The notes: generated by a model from the letters alone, not told the origin. A stretch of DNA of 64,000 nt from Proteus alimentorum (GCF_002607735.1 NZ_NBVR01000010.1:56204-120203); one strand, 5' to 3'; shown: positions 1-9,023, counted from the stretch's first letter. A program made the numbers and translations.

Positions 1-304
1 ACAGCCATTGTAGTTGTGTTGTTTTTTCTCGTAAATTTTGACTGAGCAATTTGCCACTTTTTTCAGCTAGATAGATAAGAATAGCACCTGATTCAAAAAT
101 AGAGATAGGCTCACCTCCATCAATAGGTGAGTTATCTACAATCGCGGGAATTTTATTATTGGGCGAAATTGCTAAAAATTCAGGTTTAAATTGATCGCCT
201 TTACTAATATCGATGCGATGTAACTGATAAGGTATGCCAGTTTCTTCAAGAAAAAGCGTTATTTTTTGGCCATTTGGGGTATCTGCATAATATAAGTCAA
301 TCAT
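1..304 (-). CDS. yfcG: GST-like disulfide-bond oxidoreductase YfcG (3' part beyond window)
   Basis: The reverse strand from the ATG at 304 reads MIDLYYADTPNGQKITLFLE and continues to the left edge of the window, so only about the first 101 residues are visible. The N-terminal thioredoxin-like glutathione S-transferase domain is clear, including the SPNNKIPAIVD segment that carries the cis-proline and the glutathione-binding FESGAI segment. This closely matches E. coli YfcG, a glutathione-dependent disulfide-bond reductase of the Nu-class GST group. The C-terminal helical domain is outside the window. It is divergent from yfcD, with about 200 bases between them. Confidence 0.9.
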   Translation of the reverse strand, partial: MIDLYYADTPNGQKITLFLEETGIPYQLHRIDISKGDQFKPEFLAISPNNKIPAIVDNSPIDGGEPISIFESGAILIYLAEKSGKLLSQNLREKTTQLQWL

Positions 305-502
305 TAAAGGCTCCAAAATAAAGTAGGCACTCAATACACAATATAATCACAGTCTGCCTTCTAAAATCATAAAAAGCAAAAAAGTGCAAGATGGATAAAA
401 CAAGTCACGTATGATTATTGTAGTGGTGAAAAATAGTGATTTTGGTATATTCAGGATAAAAATTACGATCGTTTAGTATCGGTTAAAAAAGGTTTGTTGA
501 GG

Positions 503-1045
503 ATGGAACAAGAAAAGACGGCATTGGTTGAATGGGTTGATATCGTTGATGACAAAAATGAAGTCGTTGCACAAGCAACACGTCAACAAATGCGAGCTGA
601 AAATCTAAGACATAGAGCAACTTATATCGTTGTTCATGATGGCATGGGGAAAATCTTGGCACAGCGTCGAACTGAAATAAAAGATTTTTATCCCGGTTGG
701 TTAGATGCGACGGCGGGCGGTGTGGTTCAACAAGGTGAAAATTTACTTGAAAGCGCGCGTCGTGAAGCCGAAGAAGAGTTAGGTATTGCTGGTGTCCCTT
801 TTGCGGAGCATGGTCAGTTTTATTATGATGATGAAAGTTGTCGTGTATGGGGAAGCTTGTTTAGCTGTGTTTCTCATGGACCTTTCGCACTACAAGCAGA
901 AGAAATTGAGGAAGTGTGTTGGTTAACTCCCTCTGAAATTACTGAACGTTGTGATGAATTCACGCCTGATTCATTAAAAGCCCTTTCTCTTTGGTTGACG
1001 CGTAACAACAGTACACGCTTAGAAAGTAGAGAAACCGTAGACTAA
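503..1045 (+). CDS. yfcD: Nudix hydrolase YfcD
   Basis: This is a 180-residue Nudix protein. The Nudix box (G-x5-E-x7-REUxEExGU) is seen as [13 protein letters not shown] followed by [13 protein letters not shown], which should bind the metal for pyrophosphate hydrolysis. It lines up over its full length with E. coli YfcD, an IPP-isomerase-like Nudix protein whose physiological substrate is not settled. The reading frame is open to a TTG at 494, but homology starts at MEQEK, so the ATG at 503 is chosen. Its stop codon overlaps the stop of the convergent LacI-type gene by a few bases. E. coli keeps yfcD near pta-ackA; here an accessory block of about 5.8 kb separates them. Confidence 0.93.
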   Translation: MEQEKTALVEWVDIVDDKNEVVAQATRQQMRAENLRHRATYIVVHDGMGKILAQRRTEIKDFYPGWLDATAGGVVQQGENLLESARREAEEELGIAGVPFAEHGQFYYDDESCRVWGSLFSCVSHGPFALQAEEIEEVCWLTPSEITERCDEFTPDSLKALSLWLTRNNSTRLESRETVD

Positions 1046-2088
1046 GGGGTGCTTTGCCCTAATTCAAATCGATAAGCATAGTTGATAACGGTATCTTCGA
1101 ATATAGCGTTATCATCTTCGTCTCTTAAACGTTGTAAAAGTGCTATCAGATGTTTTCCTGCCTCTTTTCCCATTTTGTGATAATCAAAACGAATTGATGT
1201 GAGAGAAGGGGATATCTGATCACTATTTTCAGAACCTTCTAAACAAGCGATAGCCAGATCTTGTGGGATCTTAATTAATCGACGTTGACACTCAAAAATC
1301 ATACCGAGTGCAATACTTTCATGGCTACAAATAACCGCATCCAGTTCGGGTTGACGCAATAAAATTTCTGTTAATGCTTGTCGGCCGTATGCCATAGACG
1401 CAGGATCAGGTGTAGTGACACTTTGCTCAGCATTTAAATAATTTTTGAGTAACGCTCGTGACCAACCTGTTATTTGCTGGTGGTGCAGACGTTGCCCTTG
1501 TAATGCACCAATATAGCCAATACAACGCTTTCCTTGAGTGACTAAATGGTTTGTTAAATCATATGCAGCTTGCTCATAAGAACAATCAATACTAATAGCC
1601 GCTTGCTCATCTGATTGGCTGGCAACACTGACAACAGGTACATTGGCATTACTGATATGTAAAAAATGCGTTGGGCTAAGCTGAGAACCAAAGGCAACTA
1701 ATGCGGCAGGATTACTTTGCAATAGCATATTAATCACATCACTGGCTTTATGAGGTTGATGCTCATAGCAGCCAACTAAAATTTGATATTGATGGCGATT
1801 GAGTATTTGCTGTAAAGACTGCATAAAATCTGCACTAGCTTTATCTGTAAAAGAGGGCAACAGTACAGCAATAATATGACTTTGTGCTGAAGCTAAAGCA
1901 CCTGCCGAGGCATTAGGAATATAGCCAAGTTCCTCTACGGCTTGATTAACTTTTTCTCGTAACTTATCAGAAACTAATTCAGGGGTTCGCAATGCACGAG
2001 AAACGGTCATTGATCCGACTCCTGCATGTTTAGCGACATCTTGTAATGTGATGCGACCTGTATTTCGGCGCTTACGTGTTTTGATCAT
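1042..2088 (-). CDS. LacI/GntR-family transcriptional repressor
   Basis: This 348-residue protein has a LacI-type helix-turn-helix at residues 14-35 ([20 protein letters not shown]), the hinge helix region near residues 55-65, and a periplasmic-binding-protein-like effector domain. The sequence is closest in style to the GntR/IdnR gluconate repressors. It is divergent from the PTS genes that start at 2316, and two LacI-type palindromes lie in the space between, so it very probably represses that PTS operon and perhaps itself. The ligand cannot be read from the sequence; a sugar acid or its phosphate is a reasonable guess. The ATG at 2088 fits the usual distance to the HTH. Confidence 0.88.
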   Translation of the reverse strand: MIKTRKRRNTGRITLQDVAKHAGVGSMTVSRALRTPELVSDKLREKVNQAVEELGYIPNASAGALASAQSHIIAVLLPSFTDKASADFMQSLQQILNRHQYQILVGCYEHQPHKASDVINMLLQSNPAALVAFGSQLSPTHFLHISNANVPVVSVASQSDEQAAISIDCSYEQAAYDLTNHLVTQGKRCIGYIGALQGQRLHHQQITGWSRALLKNYLNAEQSVTTPDPASMAYGRQALTEILLRQPELDAVICSHESIALGMIFECQRRLIKIPQDLAIACLEGSENSDQISPSLTSIRFDYHKMGKEAGKHLIALLQRLRDEDDNAIFEDTVINYAYRFELGQSTP

Positions 2089-2209
2089 TTGTGATTATGC
2101 TTGCTTAGCCTATTTGATTAACCGCAGATCCTACCTGAAATCTTCCTATTATGCTGAAACAATACAGTGTCAATTGTTGGCATTTTCTGCAATTAACATT
2201 TCATTAAAA

Positions 2210-2223
2210 TGATAGCGCTATCA
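2210..2223. promoter_or_regulatory. LacI-family operator 1 (perfect palindrome)
   Basis: TGATAGCGCTATCA is a perfect 14-base palindrome with the central GCGC typical of LacI-family operators. It lies between the divergent repressor gene and the PTS operon. Its centre is 34 bp, about three helical turns, from the centre of the second site, so two repressor dimers could bind on the same face. Confidence 0.8.
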
Positions 2224-2243
2224 CAATTACGAATGATCTATCT

Positions 2244-2257
2244 AGATAGCGCTACCA
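2244..2257. promoter_or_regulatory. LacI-family operator 2 (imperfect palindrome)
   Basis: AGATAGCGCTACCA repeats the core ATAGCGCTA of the first operator with changes in the outer bases. It sits about 60 bases upstream of the EIIA start codon, a position suited to block the PTS promoter. Confidence 0.75.
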
Positions 2258-2315
2258 TTAATGATTACTATCCTTAATAACGAAGCTCAAAGAGAGTGTT
2301 ATCGAGGTTATAAGT

Positions 2316-2759
2316 ATGCTTAAAACGTTATTAACACCCGATGTGGTGCAAGTGGTTCCAAACGTTAGCGATTGGCGAGATGCCGTTAAAGTGGCGTGTC
2401 AGCCATTAATTGATAAAGGTTGTATTGAACCTCGTTATATCGATGCAATTTACAAATCACACGAGAAAATAGGGCCATATTATGTATTAGGTCCAGGGAT
2501 TGCGATGCCTCATGCGCGCCCCGAAGATGGTGTTAATCAACTTTCGCTTGCTTTAACTATTGTTGAGCAAGGTGTTGAGTTTGGTGCAGATGAAAACGAT
2601 CCGGTGAAATTACTGATTGTTTTGGCTGCAACAGATAACGACAGCCATATTAATGCCATTGTGAAATTAGCCGAACTTTTTGATAACGATACAGATATTC
2701 AAAAGCTATTTAATGCGAAAAGCAAAGCAGATGTATTTGCCGTTATCAACAACTATTAA
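2316..2759 (+). CDS. PTS EIIA component, ascorbate/mannitol type
   Basis: This 147-residue cytoplasmic EIIA domain belongs to the fructose/mannitol-ascorbate fold. The phosphorylated histidine is His66 in the motif GPGIAMPHARPEDG, which matches UlaC-type proteins. It accepts phosphate from HPr and passes it to the EIIB that follows. GAGG lies 8 bases before the ATG. It is the first gene of a three-gene PTS operon (EIIA-EIIB-EIIC). No sugar-acid lactonase, decarboxylase or epimerase gene of the E. coli ula operon follows, so the substrate remains open. Confidence 0.9.
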   Translation: MLKTLLTPDVVQVVPNVSDWRDAVKVACQPLIDKGCIEPRYIDAIYKSHEKIGPYYVLGPGIAMPHARPEDGVNQLSLALTIVEQGVEFGADENDPVKLLIVLAATDNDSHINAIVKLAELFDNDTDIQKLFNAKSKADVFAVINNY

Positions 2760-2788
2760 TGACGATTAAAATTACCAAGGGGAATATC

Positions 2789-3076
2789 ATGAAAATTACT
2801 GTTGTGTGTGGAAATGGTTTAGGGAGTAGCTTAATGATGGAAATGAGCATCAAAAGCATTCTAAAAGATCTTTCTGTGAATGCAGAAGTTGATCACGTTG
2901 ATTTGGGGTCAGCAAAAGGCACACCAAGTGATATCTATGTAGGTACGCGTGATATTGCAGAGCAACTCAATTCTCAAGCAGTAAATGGAACGGTTGTTTC
3001 ACTGGATAATATGATTGATAAAGTGGCGATGAAAGAGAAACTTTCAGTCGCATTACGTGAATTAGGCGCGTTATAA
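2789..3076 (+). CDS. PTS EIIB component, ascorbate (UlaB) type
   Basis: This 95-residue EIIB protein has its phosphocysteine at Cys7 in the P-loop-like motif VVCGNGLGSS. It carries phosphate from EIIA to the substrate bound by EIIC. An in-frame ATG at 2759 overlaps the EIIA stop codon (TAATG), but the family begins at MKI, and AGGGG lies 7 bases upstream of the ATG at 2789, so that start is preferred. The overlap may still couple translation. Confidence 0.9.
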   Translation: MKITVVCGNGLGSSLMMEMSIKSILKDLSVNAEVDHVDLGSAKGTPSDIYVGTRDIAEQLNSQAVNGTVVSLDNMIDKVAMKEKLSVALRELGAL

Positions 3077-3086
3077 GGAGCCTATC

Positions 3087-4343
3087 ATGGACTTTTTCCG
3101 CTTTCTAATGAGTGATGTGCTTTCAGAGCCTGCTATTTTAGTCGGCTTGATTGCATTGATTGGTTTAATTGCCCAAAAAAAACCAGTTACAGAATGTATT
3201 AAAGGTACCGTAAAAACCATTATGGGTTTTGTGATTTTAGGTGCTGGTGCAGGTCTTGTTATTAACTCACTGGGTGATTTTTCAACGATTTTCCAACATG
3301 CATTCGGTATTCAAGGCGTTGTACCTAATAATGAGGCGATTGTCTCTATTGCACAAAAAAGCTTTGGTAAAGAAATGGCATTAATTATGTTTTTTGCCAT
3401 GTTGATTAATATCTTAATTGCACGTTTAACGCCGTGGAAATTTATTTTCTTAACGGGTCACCATACCTTATTTATGTCGATGATGGTGGCGGTTATTCTG
3501 GCAACTGCGGGCTTAGAAGGCACAGTATTAGTTGCGGTGGGTTCATTAGTTGTTGGGATTTCAATGGTATTTTTCCCTGCCATTGCACATCCTTATATGA
3601 AAAAAATTACTGGCTCCGATGATGTTGCATTAGGACACTTCTCTACGATTTCTTATGTCGTTGCCGGTTTTATCGGCAGTAAATTTGGTAACAAAGAGCA
3701 TTCAACAGAAGAGATGAATGTGCCTAAAAGTTTACTGTTTTTACGTGATACACCTGTTGCTATCGCCTTTACTATGGGGATTATTTTTATCATTACGTGT
3801 TTGTTTGCGGGCGATGCTTTTGTTCGCGAAGTCAGTGGTGGTAAAAACTGGTTTATGTTCTCATTGATGCAATCTATAACCTTTGCAGCAGGTGTTTATA
3901 TTATTCTGCAAGGTGTGCGTATGGTGATTGCTGAAATCGTTCCTGCATTTAAAGGTATTTCAGATAAGTTAGTCCCTAATGCCAAACCCGCTTTAGATTG
4001 CCCAGTTGTATTCCCTTATGCACCAAATGCAGTATTAGTCGGCTTTTTAAGTAGCTTTGCGGCCGGTGTTATCGGCATGTTTATTCTGTATGCCTTAGAT
4101 TGGACGGTGATCATTCCGGGGGTTGTTCCTCATTTCTTTGTGGGGGCAACCGCAGGGGTATTTGGTAATGCAACTGGTGGACGTCGCGGTGCGATTTTAG
4201 GTGCTTTTGTTCAAGGTTTATTAATTACTTTCTTACCTGTATTCCTATTACCCGTACTGGGCGATATCGGTATTGCTAACACCACATTTAGTGATGCAGA
4301 CTTTGGTGTTATCGGTATTCTGTTAGGTATTATTGTTCGCTGA
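3087..4343 (+). CDS. PTS EIIC component, UlaA/SgaT family permease
   Basis: This 418-residue inner-membrane protein has about 11-12 hydrophobic segments and matches the UlaA/SgaT family of ascorbate-type EIIC permeases. It translocates the sugar acid while EIIB phosphorylates it. It is shorter than E. coli UlaA (465 residues). AAGGAG precedes the ATG, and a strong terminator follows about 28 bases after the stop, closing the operon. Substrate assignment to L-ascorbate is by family only; the absence of ula catabolic genes here leaves other sugar acids possible. Confidence 0.88.
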   Translation: MDFFRFLMSDVLSEPAILVGLIALIGLIAQKKPVTECIKGTVKTIMGFVILGAGAGLVINSLGDFSTIFQHAFGIQGVVPNNEAIVSIAQKSFGKEMALIMFFAMLINILIARLTPWKFIFLTGHHTLFMSMMVAVILATAGLEGTVLVAVGSLVVGISMVFFPAIAHPYMKKITGSDDVALGHFSTISYVVAGFIGSKFGNKEHSTEEMNVPKSLLFLRDTPVAIAFTMGIIFIITCLFAGDAFVREVSGGKNWFMFSLMQSITFAAGVYIILQGVRMVIAEIVPAFKGISDKLVPNAKPALDCPVVFPYAPNAVLVGFLSSFAAGVIGMFILYALDWTVIIPGVVPHFFVGATAGVFGNATGGRRGAILGAFVQGLLITFLPVFLLPVLGDIGIANTTFSDADFGVIGILLGIIVR

Positions 4344-4370
4344 TTGTTTTAAGAATTAAGATATATAAAT

Positions 4371-4405
4371 GCCTCATTGAAATTAATTCATTGAGGCGTT
4401 TTTTT
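4371..4405 (+). terminator. Rho-independent terminator of the PTS operon
   Basis: An 11-bp stem (gcctcattgaa with ttcattgaggc, one T-T mismatch) with a 5-base loop is followed by a run of seven T residues. Confidence 0.85.
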
Positions 4406-4535
4406 ATATGAATTTATATGTTTATTTTATGAATAATAATGCTATTATCCTGAGTGAATATTCACTGTGTGTATATTTTCGTACCTAATTAATTATAAAA
4501 ATAGGTTTACATCACAATCACTAAGGAAAAAGAAG

Positions 4536-5759
4536 ATGTCTTTTGGTATTCGATATCTTGCGTTGTTACCACTTTTTGTTATCACTGCTTGCCAACAACC
4601 GGTTAATCACAATCCCCCCACGGCTCCAACAGCTCAGATTCAACCTGCAATCGTGAATAACTCATGGATTGAAATTTCACGTAGTGCGCTCGATTTTAAT
4701 GTGAAGAAAGTACAATCACTTTTAGGTGACAAATCCGCTCTTTGTGCCATTTTAAAAGGCGATGCGTATGGTCATGATTTATCATTAGTTGCACCTGTTA
4801 TGATTGAAAATAATGTGCAATGTATTGGTGTAACGAATAACCAAGAGCTAAAAGAAGTTCGAGATCTAGGATTCCAAGGCCGTTTAATGCGTGTACGTAA
4901 TGCCACAGAGCAAGAAATGGCTCAGGCAACCAGCTATAACGTGGAAGAATTGATTGGTAATTTAGATATGGCTAAAAAATTAGATGCCATTGCTAAACAA
5001 CAAAATAAAGTGCTCTCTATTCATCTTGCCTTAAATTCAGGTGGAATGTCTCGTAATGGATTAGAAGTTAATAACGATGCAGGGCTTGAAGAGGCGAAGC
5101 AAATTGCTCAATTAGCTAACCTTAAAGTGGTTGGCATTATGTCTCACTATCCTGAAGAAGATGCTGATAAAGTAAGAGAAGATCTTGCTCGTTTTAAACA
5201 GCAATCACAAAAGGTATTGGATGTTACAGGGTTAAATCGTAAAGATATTACTCTGCATATGGCAAATACGTTTGCCACAATTACTGTGCCAGAATCATGG
5301 TTAGATATGGTGCGTGTCGGCGGAATTTTCTATGGTGACACCATCGCAAGTACAGATTATAAACGTGTTATGACGTTTAAATCGACCATTGCTTCAATTA
5401 ATTATTATCCTAAAGGTAATACTGTTGGTTATGACCGTACTTACACACTAAAACGTGACTCGGTATTAGCGAATATTCCTGTTGGTTATGCAGATGGCTA
5501 TCGTCGAGTTTTTAGTAATGCTGGACATGCCTTAATCGGTGGTCAACGTGTGCCTGTTTTAGGTAAAACGTCAATGAATACGGTGATTGTTGATATTACA
5601 GATCTTAAAAATATCAAATCAGGGGATGAAGTCGTATTCTTTGGTAAGCAAGGCAATAGCGAAATTACGGCAGAAGAAGTTGAAGATATTAGTGGTGCAC
5701 TGTTTACAGAAATGTCGATTTTATGGGGTGCAACTAATCAACGGATATTAGTGGATTAA
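4536..5759 (+). CDS. bsr: Broad-specificity amino-acid racemase (Bsr), predicted lipoprotein
   Basis: This 407-residue PLP-dependent racemase has an alanine-racemase fold and an N-terminal signal ending in a lipobox (VITAC, Cys19), so it is probably anchored to the outer membrane facing the periplasm (Gln at +2). The PLP lysine is Lys74 ([10 protein letters not shown]) and the second catalytic residue is the Tyr in VGYDRTYT. The residues known to mark Bsr enzymes rather than Alr are present at the V. cholerae BsrV numbering: Arg119, Arg121, Asn167 and Asn174 (RVRNAT and NSGGMSRNG). It should convert several L-amino acids such as Met, Leu and Arg into D-forms for release or cell-wall editing. 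AAGGA precedes the ATG at 4536; an open frame extends upstream but lacks a signal peptide. Confidence 0.88.
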   Translation: MSFGIRYLALLPLFVITACQQPVNHNPPTAPTAQIQPAIVNNSWIEISRSALDFNVKKVQSLLGDKSALCAILKGDAYGHDLSLVAPVMIENNVQCIGVTNNQELKEVRDLGFQGRLMRVRNATEQEMAQATSYNVEELIGNLDMAKKLDAIAKQQNKVLSIHLALNSGGMSRNGLEVNNDAGLEEAKQIAQLANLKVVGIMSHYPEEDADKVREDLARFKQQSQKVLDVTGLNRKDITLHMANTFATITVPESWLDMVRVGGIFYGDTIASTDYKRVMTFKSTIASINYYPKGNTVGYDRTYTLKRDSVLANIPVGYADGYRRVFSNAGHALIGGQRVPVLGKTSMNTVIVDITDLKNIKSGDEVVFFGKQGNSEITAEEVEDISGALFTEMSILWGATNQRILVD

Positions 5760-5831
5760 AGTAGGGTGCTTGGTAACCATAAAACACAACAACCTGTTTG
5801 AGAAATTGTGGGGGAAAGTTCCCCCACAAAG

Positions 5832-5975
5832 CTATTTATCGCAAGATAAAGTCGCTTGAACTACTGTGTGACCACTACGAATATTGAAAGAGCATAATCT
5901 TTCATGTCTAAGTAATGATAAACACAGTGCTGTCATACAGACAGCAATCAGCCCCATCAGGGCAAATTTAGCCAT
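5832..5975 (-). CDS. hok: Hok/Gef-family type I toxin, copy 1
   Basis: The reverse strand encodes 47 residues: a short N-terminus, one hydrophobic segment (residues 5-22), then RHERLCSFNIRSGHTVVQ and a C-terminal CDK. The pattern of a membrane segment followed by L-C-x3-I-R-x-G-x-x-x-V is that of the Hok/Gef family, small membrane-depolarising toxins. AAGGAG lies 11 bases before the ATG and is buried in a perfect palindrome, CCTTTATAAAGG, that could hide the ribosome site. Translation is expected to be blocked by the antisense RNA on the other strand. Unlike plasmid hok, no overlapping mok frame with an ATG is evident. Confidence 0.85.
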   Translation of the reverse strand: MAKFALMGLIAVCMTALCLSLLRHERLCSFNIRSGHTVVQATLSCDK

Positions 5976-6015
5976 TTCTCTTGACACTCCTTTATAAAGG
6001 AGACAGAATCAAGTT

Positions 6016-6070
6016 GTCTGCTTTGAGACTGCCTCGGATTTTAGTAAAGTAAAATTCGGGGCTTTCGTCT
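6016..6070 (+). ncRNA. sok: Sok-like antisense RNA, copy 1
   Basis: A promoter TTGACA (5981-5986), 17-base spacer, CAGAAT (6004-6009) points rightward, antisense to the hok leader. The predicted transcript ends in a 13-bp stem (6031-6043 with 6050-6062) that reads gcctcgg ... cggggc, the same core as the Sok RNA terminator of plasmid R1. The 5' end near 6016 and 3' end near 6070 are inferred. Confidence 0.65.
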
Positions 6071-6349
6071 ATTTGGCGTTCGCAAATGCTTGAACCAAAC
6101 TGATCCAAGCACCCACCTGCATACTAACAGAAATTCACCTCATTCCTATCTTTTTTCAAATAAAAACAATATAAATAAACGAGTAAAATTAATGTGTTAT
6201 CTGTCATCATTATTGTGGATACAATAATAAAAAGGGGAAGAGAGAGGCTGCTAATCAGTGTATTTTTAACAATTAAAGTAGGGTGCTTGGTAACCACAAA
6301 ACACAACAACCTGTTATGAGAAATTGTGGGGGAAAACTCCCCCACAAAG

Positions 6350-6493
6350 CTATTTATCGCAAGATAAAGTCGCTTGAACTACTGTGTGGCCACTACGAAT
6401 ATTGAAAGAGCATAATCTTTCATGTTTAAGTAATGATAAACACAGTGCTGTCATACAGACAGCAATCAGCCCCATCAGGGCAAATTTAGCCAT
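6350..6493 (-). CDS. hok: Hok/Gef-family type I toxin, copy 2
   Basis: This 47-residue toxin is identical to copy 1 except for Lys in place of Arg after the membrane segment (LLKHERLCSF); one other codon change is silent. The intact frame, the kept AAGGAG site and the paucity of changes suggest recent duplication or selection on both copies. The Shine-Dalgarno palindrome here is CCTTTTTAAAGG, still able to pair as a five-base stem. Confidence 0.85.
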   Translation of the reverse strand: MAKFALMGLIAVCMTALCLSLLKHERLCSFNIRSGHTVVQATLSCDK

Positions 6494-6533
6494 TTCTCTT
6501 GACACTCCTTTTTAAAGGAGACAGAATCAAGTT

Positions 6534-6590
6534 GTTGAGGTCTTGAGACTGCCTCGAATTTTAATAAAATAGAATTCGGGGCTTTCGTCT
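6534..6590 (+). ncRNA. sok: Sok-like antisense RNA, copy 2
   Basis: The promoter is TTGACA (6499-6504), 17 bases, CAGAAT (6522-6527). The 13-bp terminal stem is 6551-6563 with 6570-6582. A G-T pair of copy 1 is an A-T pair here and an A-T pair of copy 1 is a T-G pair here, so the fold is kept while the bases change. Confidence 0.65.
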
Positions 6591-6749
6591 TTTTGGCGTT
6601 CGCAAATGCTTGAACCAAACTGATCCAAGCACCCACCTGCATACTAACAGAAATTCACCTCATTCCTATCTTTTTTCAAATAAAAACAATATAAATAAAC
6701 GAGTAAAATCAAGATATTAATTGTTTTTGTATCTGGTGTTTATAGGCGA

Positions 6750-6805
6750 GATTTCTCTTAACTCTCCTTTTTAAAGGAAACAGCCTCGAATTTTAGTTAA
6801 ATAGG
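6750..6805. repeat. Third, decayed hok/sok leader fragment
   Basis: A fragment resembling the hok leader survives: ttctctta, the palindrome cctttttaaagg, then cagcctcgaattttag. The TTGACA box is broken (ttaact), the right arm of the sok stem is missing and no toxin frame follows. This indicates an older copy that has been lost. Confidence 0.65.
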
Positions 6806-6820
6806 AAATCTGTAGAATAA

Positions 6821-6855
6821 AAAACGCCAGATAAAATCAATCATCTGGCGTTTTT
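6821..6855. terminator. Terminator downstream of pta
   Basis: A 12-bp stem (aaaacgccagat with atctggcgtttt) with T-runs on both sides ends the ackA-pta transcript and could also stop rightward transcription from the hok region. Confidence 0.85.
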
Positions 6856-6878
6856 CTATTTGAAGTGAACTTCAATAA

Positions 6879-9023
6879 TTATGCGTTTTCTTGTTGGCTT
6901 GCCTGAATTGCGGTTAACGCAACGGTGTAGACGATATCGTCCACTAATGCACCACGAGAAAGGTCATTCACTGGTTTACGCATACCTTGTAACATTGGTC
7001 CGATTGAAACCAAGTCAGCTGAACGTTGTACCGCTTTATAAGTGGTGTTACCGGTGTTCAGATCAGGGAAGATAAACACAGTCGCTTTACCTGCAACGGG
7101 TGAATTTGGCGCTTTAGATTTAGCAACGTCAGCCATAACAGCCGCGTCGTATTGTAAAGGACCATCGATCATCAGATCAGGGCGTTTTTCTTGTGCTAAA
7201 CGTGTCGCTTCACGAACTTTCTCTACATCGCTACCTGCACCAGAGTTACCCGTAGAATAAGAGATCATCGCAACGCGTGGGTCGATACCGAATGCAATTG
7301 CAGAATCTGCAGATTGAATTGCGATTTCAGCCAGTTGTTCTGCTGTTGGATCTGGGTTAATTGCACAGTCACCATAAACATAAACTTGTTCAGGTAACAG
7401 CATAAAGAACACAGAAGACACTAATGAGCTACCTGGTGCAGTTTTGATTAACTGTAGTGGTGGGCGAATAGTGTTAGCAGTTGTATGAACAGCACCAGAA
7501 ACTAGGCCATCTACTTCACCTTTTTCCAGCATTAATGTGCCGAGAACAACGTTATCTTCTAACTGTTCACGAGCAACAACTTCTGTCATACCCTTGCTTT
7601 TGCGCAGGTCAACTAAGCGAGGTACATAAATTTCACGAACTTCTTTAGGATTGACTAACTCAATACCTGTGCCTAATTCAACACCTTGTGCGGTTGCTAC
7701 GCGACGAATTTCTTCAGGATCGCCTAACAGTACGCAAGTTGCGATACCACGCTCAGCACAAATTGCTGCTGCTTTAACAGTACGCGGCTCATCGCCTTCA
7801 GGTAAAACGATACGTTTTTTCGCTTTACGCGCTAATTCTGTTAATTGATAGCGGAATGCTGGTGGTGATAAACGGTTAGGGCGTTCAGAGTTAGCTGTCA
7901 GTGAATCAATCCATTGTGTATTGATATGTTGGGCAACGTAGTTCTGAATTTTTTCAATACGTTCATGGTCATCAGCGGGGACTTCTAAGCTAAAGCTTTG
8001 CAGATTTAACGAGGTCTGCCAAGTGTTCGCATTAACCATAAAGATTGGTAAGCCAGTTTCGAATGCACGTTCACAAAGTTGTTTGATTGGGGCATCGATT
8101 TGATAGCCACCTGTTAGTAAGATTGCACCAATTTCAACGCCGTTCATTGCTGCAAGGCACGCTGAAACTAATACATCAGGACGATCCGCTGAAGTCACTA
8201 AAAGTGAACCTGGGCGGAAATGCTCTAACATGTGTGGAATACTACGGGCACAGAAAGTCACAGACTTAATACGACGGGTTTCAATATCGCCTTTATTGAC
8301 GATCGTCGCATTTAAGTGTTTTGCCATATCTGTTGCACGAGTGGCGATTAAATCAAAGTTCCATGGAATACAACCCAGTAAAGGCAGTGGGCTATTTTTC
8401 TCGATAGTTTTTAAATCGACATTGGAGATTAATGCTTTGCTGGAATCATCAAAGATTTCAGATAAGTCAGGGCGAGTACGGCCTTGATCATCAACAGGTG
8501 CATTTAGTTTGTTAACAATAACGCCTGTGATATTTTGGTTTTTTACACCGCCGAATTCAGCACGCGCAAATTCGATACGCTCTTTTAGCTGTTCAACCGT
8601 GTTGTTACCTAATGCAGTAACGAAAACAATTTCAGCACCTAATGTTTTTGCAATTTCATAATTTAATGATTGTGCAAAAGGGTGCTTACGCATAGGTACC
8701 AGACCTTCGATGAGAATAACTTCTGCATCAGCGGTATTTTCATGGTATCTAGCAACAATTTCTTCCATCAAAACATCTTTTTGGTTTGAGCTGAGTAGAG
8801 ACTCAACATAATCCATGTTTAAAGGTTCTGATGATTGAATTGTGGAGTGAGAGCGGATAATCGCCGTTGTTTGATCTAAAGCGCCTTTTACACGAGGCTG
8901 TGCAATTGGCTTGAACACGCTAAGGCTAACGCCTTTTTGTTCCATAGAACGGATAACACCCAAGCTGACGCTGGTTAAACCTACGCGTGTATCAGTTGGG
9001 ACTAGCATAATTGTACGGGACAC
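6879..9023 (-). CDS. pta: Phosphate acetyltransferase Pta
   Basis: This 714-residue long-form Pta interconverts acetyl-CoA and acetyl phosphate in the cytoplasm. It has an N-terminal BioD-like P-loop domain ([17 protein letters not shown]), a central DRTGG domain and a C-terminal catalytic phosphotransacetylase domain ([15 protein letters not shown]). The frame is open further upstream, but homology begins at SRTIMLVP, so the GTG at 9023 with AGAGG a few bases upstream is taken as the start; the length then equals E. coli Pta. It follows ackA with a gap of 77 bases and shares its transcript. Acetyl phosphate made here can also feed response regulators such as RcsB. Confidence 0.96.
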   Translation of the reverse strand: MSRTIMLVPTDTRVGLTSVSLGVIRSMEQKGVSLSVFKPIAQPRVKGALDQTTAIIRSHSTIQSSEPLNMDYVESLLSSNQKDVLMEEIVARYHENTADAEVILIEGLVPMRKHPFAQSLNYEIAKTLGAEIVFVTALGNNTVEQLKERIEFARAEFGGVKNQNITGVIVNKLNAPVDDQGRTRPDLSEIFDDSSKALISNVDLKTIEKNSPLPLLGCIPWNFDLIATRATDMAKHLNATIVNKGDIETRRIKSVTFCARSIPHMLEHFRPGSLLVTSADRPDVLVSACLAAMNGVEIGAILLTGGYQIDAPIKQLCERAFETGLPIFMVNANTWQTSLNLQSFSLEVPADDHERIEKIQNYVAQHINTQWIDSLTANSERPNRLSPPAFRYQLTELARKAKKRIVLPEGDEPRTVKAAAICAERGIATCVLLGDPEEIRRVATAQGVELGTGIELVNPKEVREIYVPRLVDLRKSKGMTEVVAREQLEDNVVLGTLMLEKGEVDGLVSGAVHTTANTIRPPLQLIKTAPGSSLVSSVFFMLLPEQVYVYGDCAINPDPTAEQLAEIAIQSADSAIAFGIDPRVAMISYSTGNSGAGSDVEKVREATRLAQEKRPDLMIDGPLQYDAAVMADVAKSKAPNSPVAGKATVFIFPDLNTGNTTYKAVQRSADLVSIGPMLQGMRKPVNDLSRGALVDDIVYTVALTAIQASQQENA

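Larger units (their letters stand above)
5755..6189. repeat. hok/sok repeat unit, copy 1
   Basis: This segment of about 435 bases is repeated with over 90% identity at 6272-6709. It begins within the bsr stop codon and ends in an A/T-rich stretch (cgagtaaaat). Each copy holds a Hok-type toxin gene on the reverse strand, an antisense promoter and a stem-loop. A hairpin (ttgtgggggaa / ttcccccacaa) lies just downstream of the toxin stop. Confidence 0.93.
6272..6709. repeat. hok/sok repeat unit, copy 2
   Basis: This is the second tandem copy of the unit at 5755-6189, separated from it by about 82 unique bases. Differences are scattered single bases and small indels, mostly outside the toxin codons. 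Confidence 0.93.

Noticed and set aside
5976..6075. A mok-like frame overlapping hok
   Set aside because: No ATG or well-placed alternative start was found in the leader; a TTG frame ends at a TAA before the hok ribosome site.
6124..6345. Reverse-strand frame of 73 residues between the two hok copies
   Set aside because: It runs through repeat and spacer sequence, has no ribosome site and no recognisable product; the Hok frames explain the region better.
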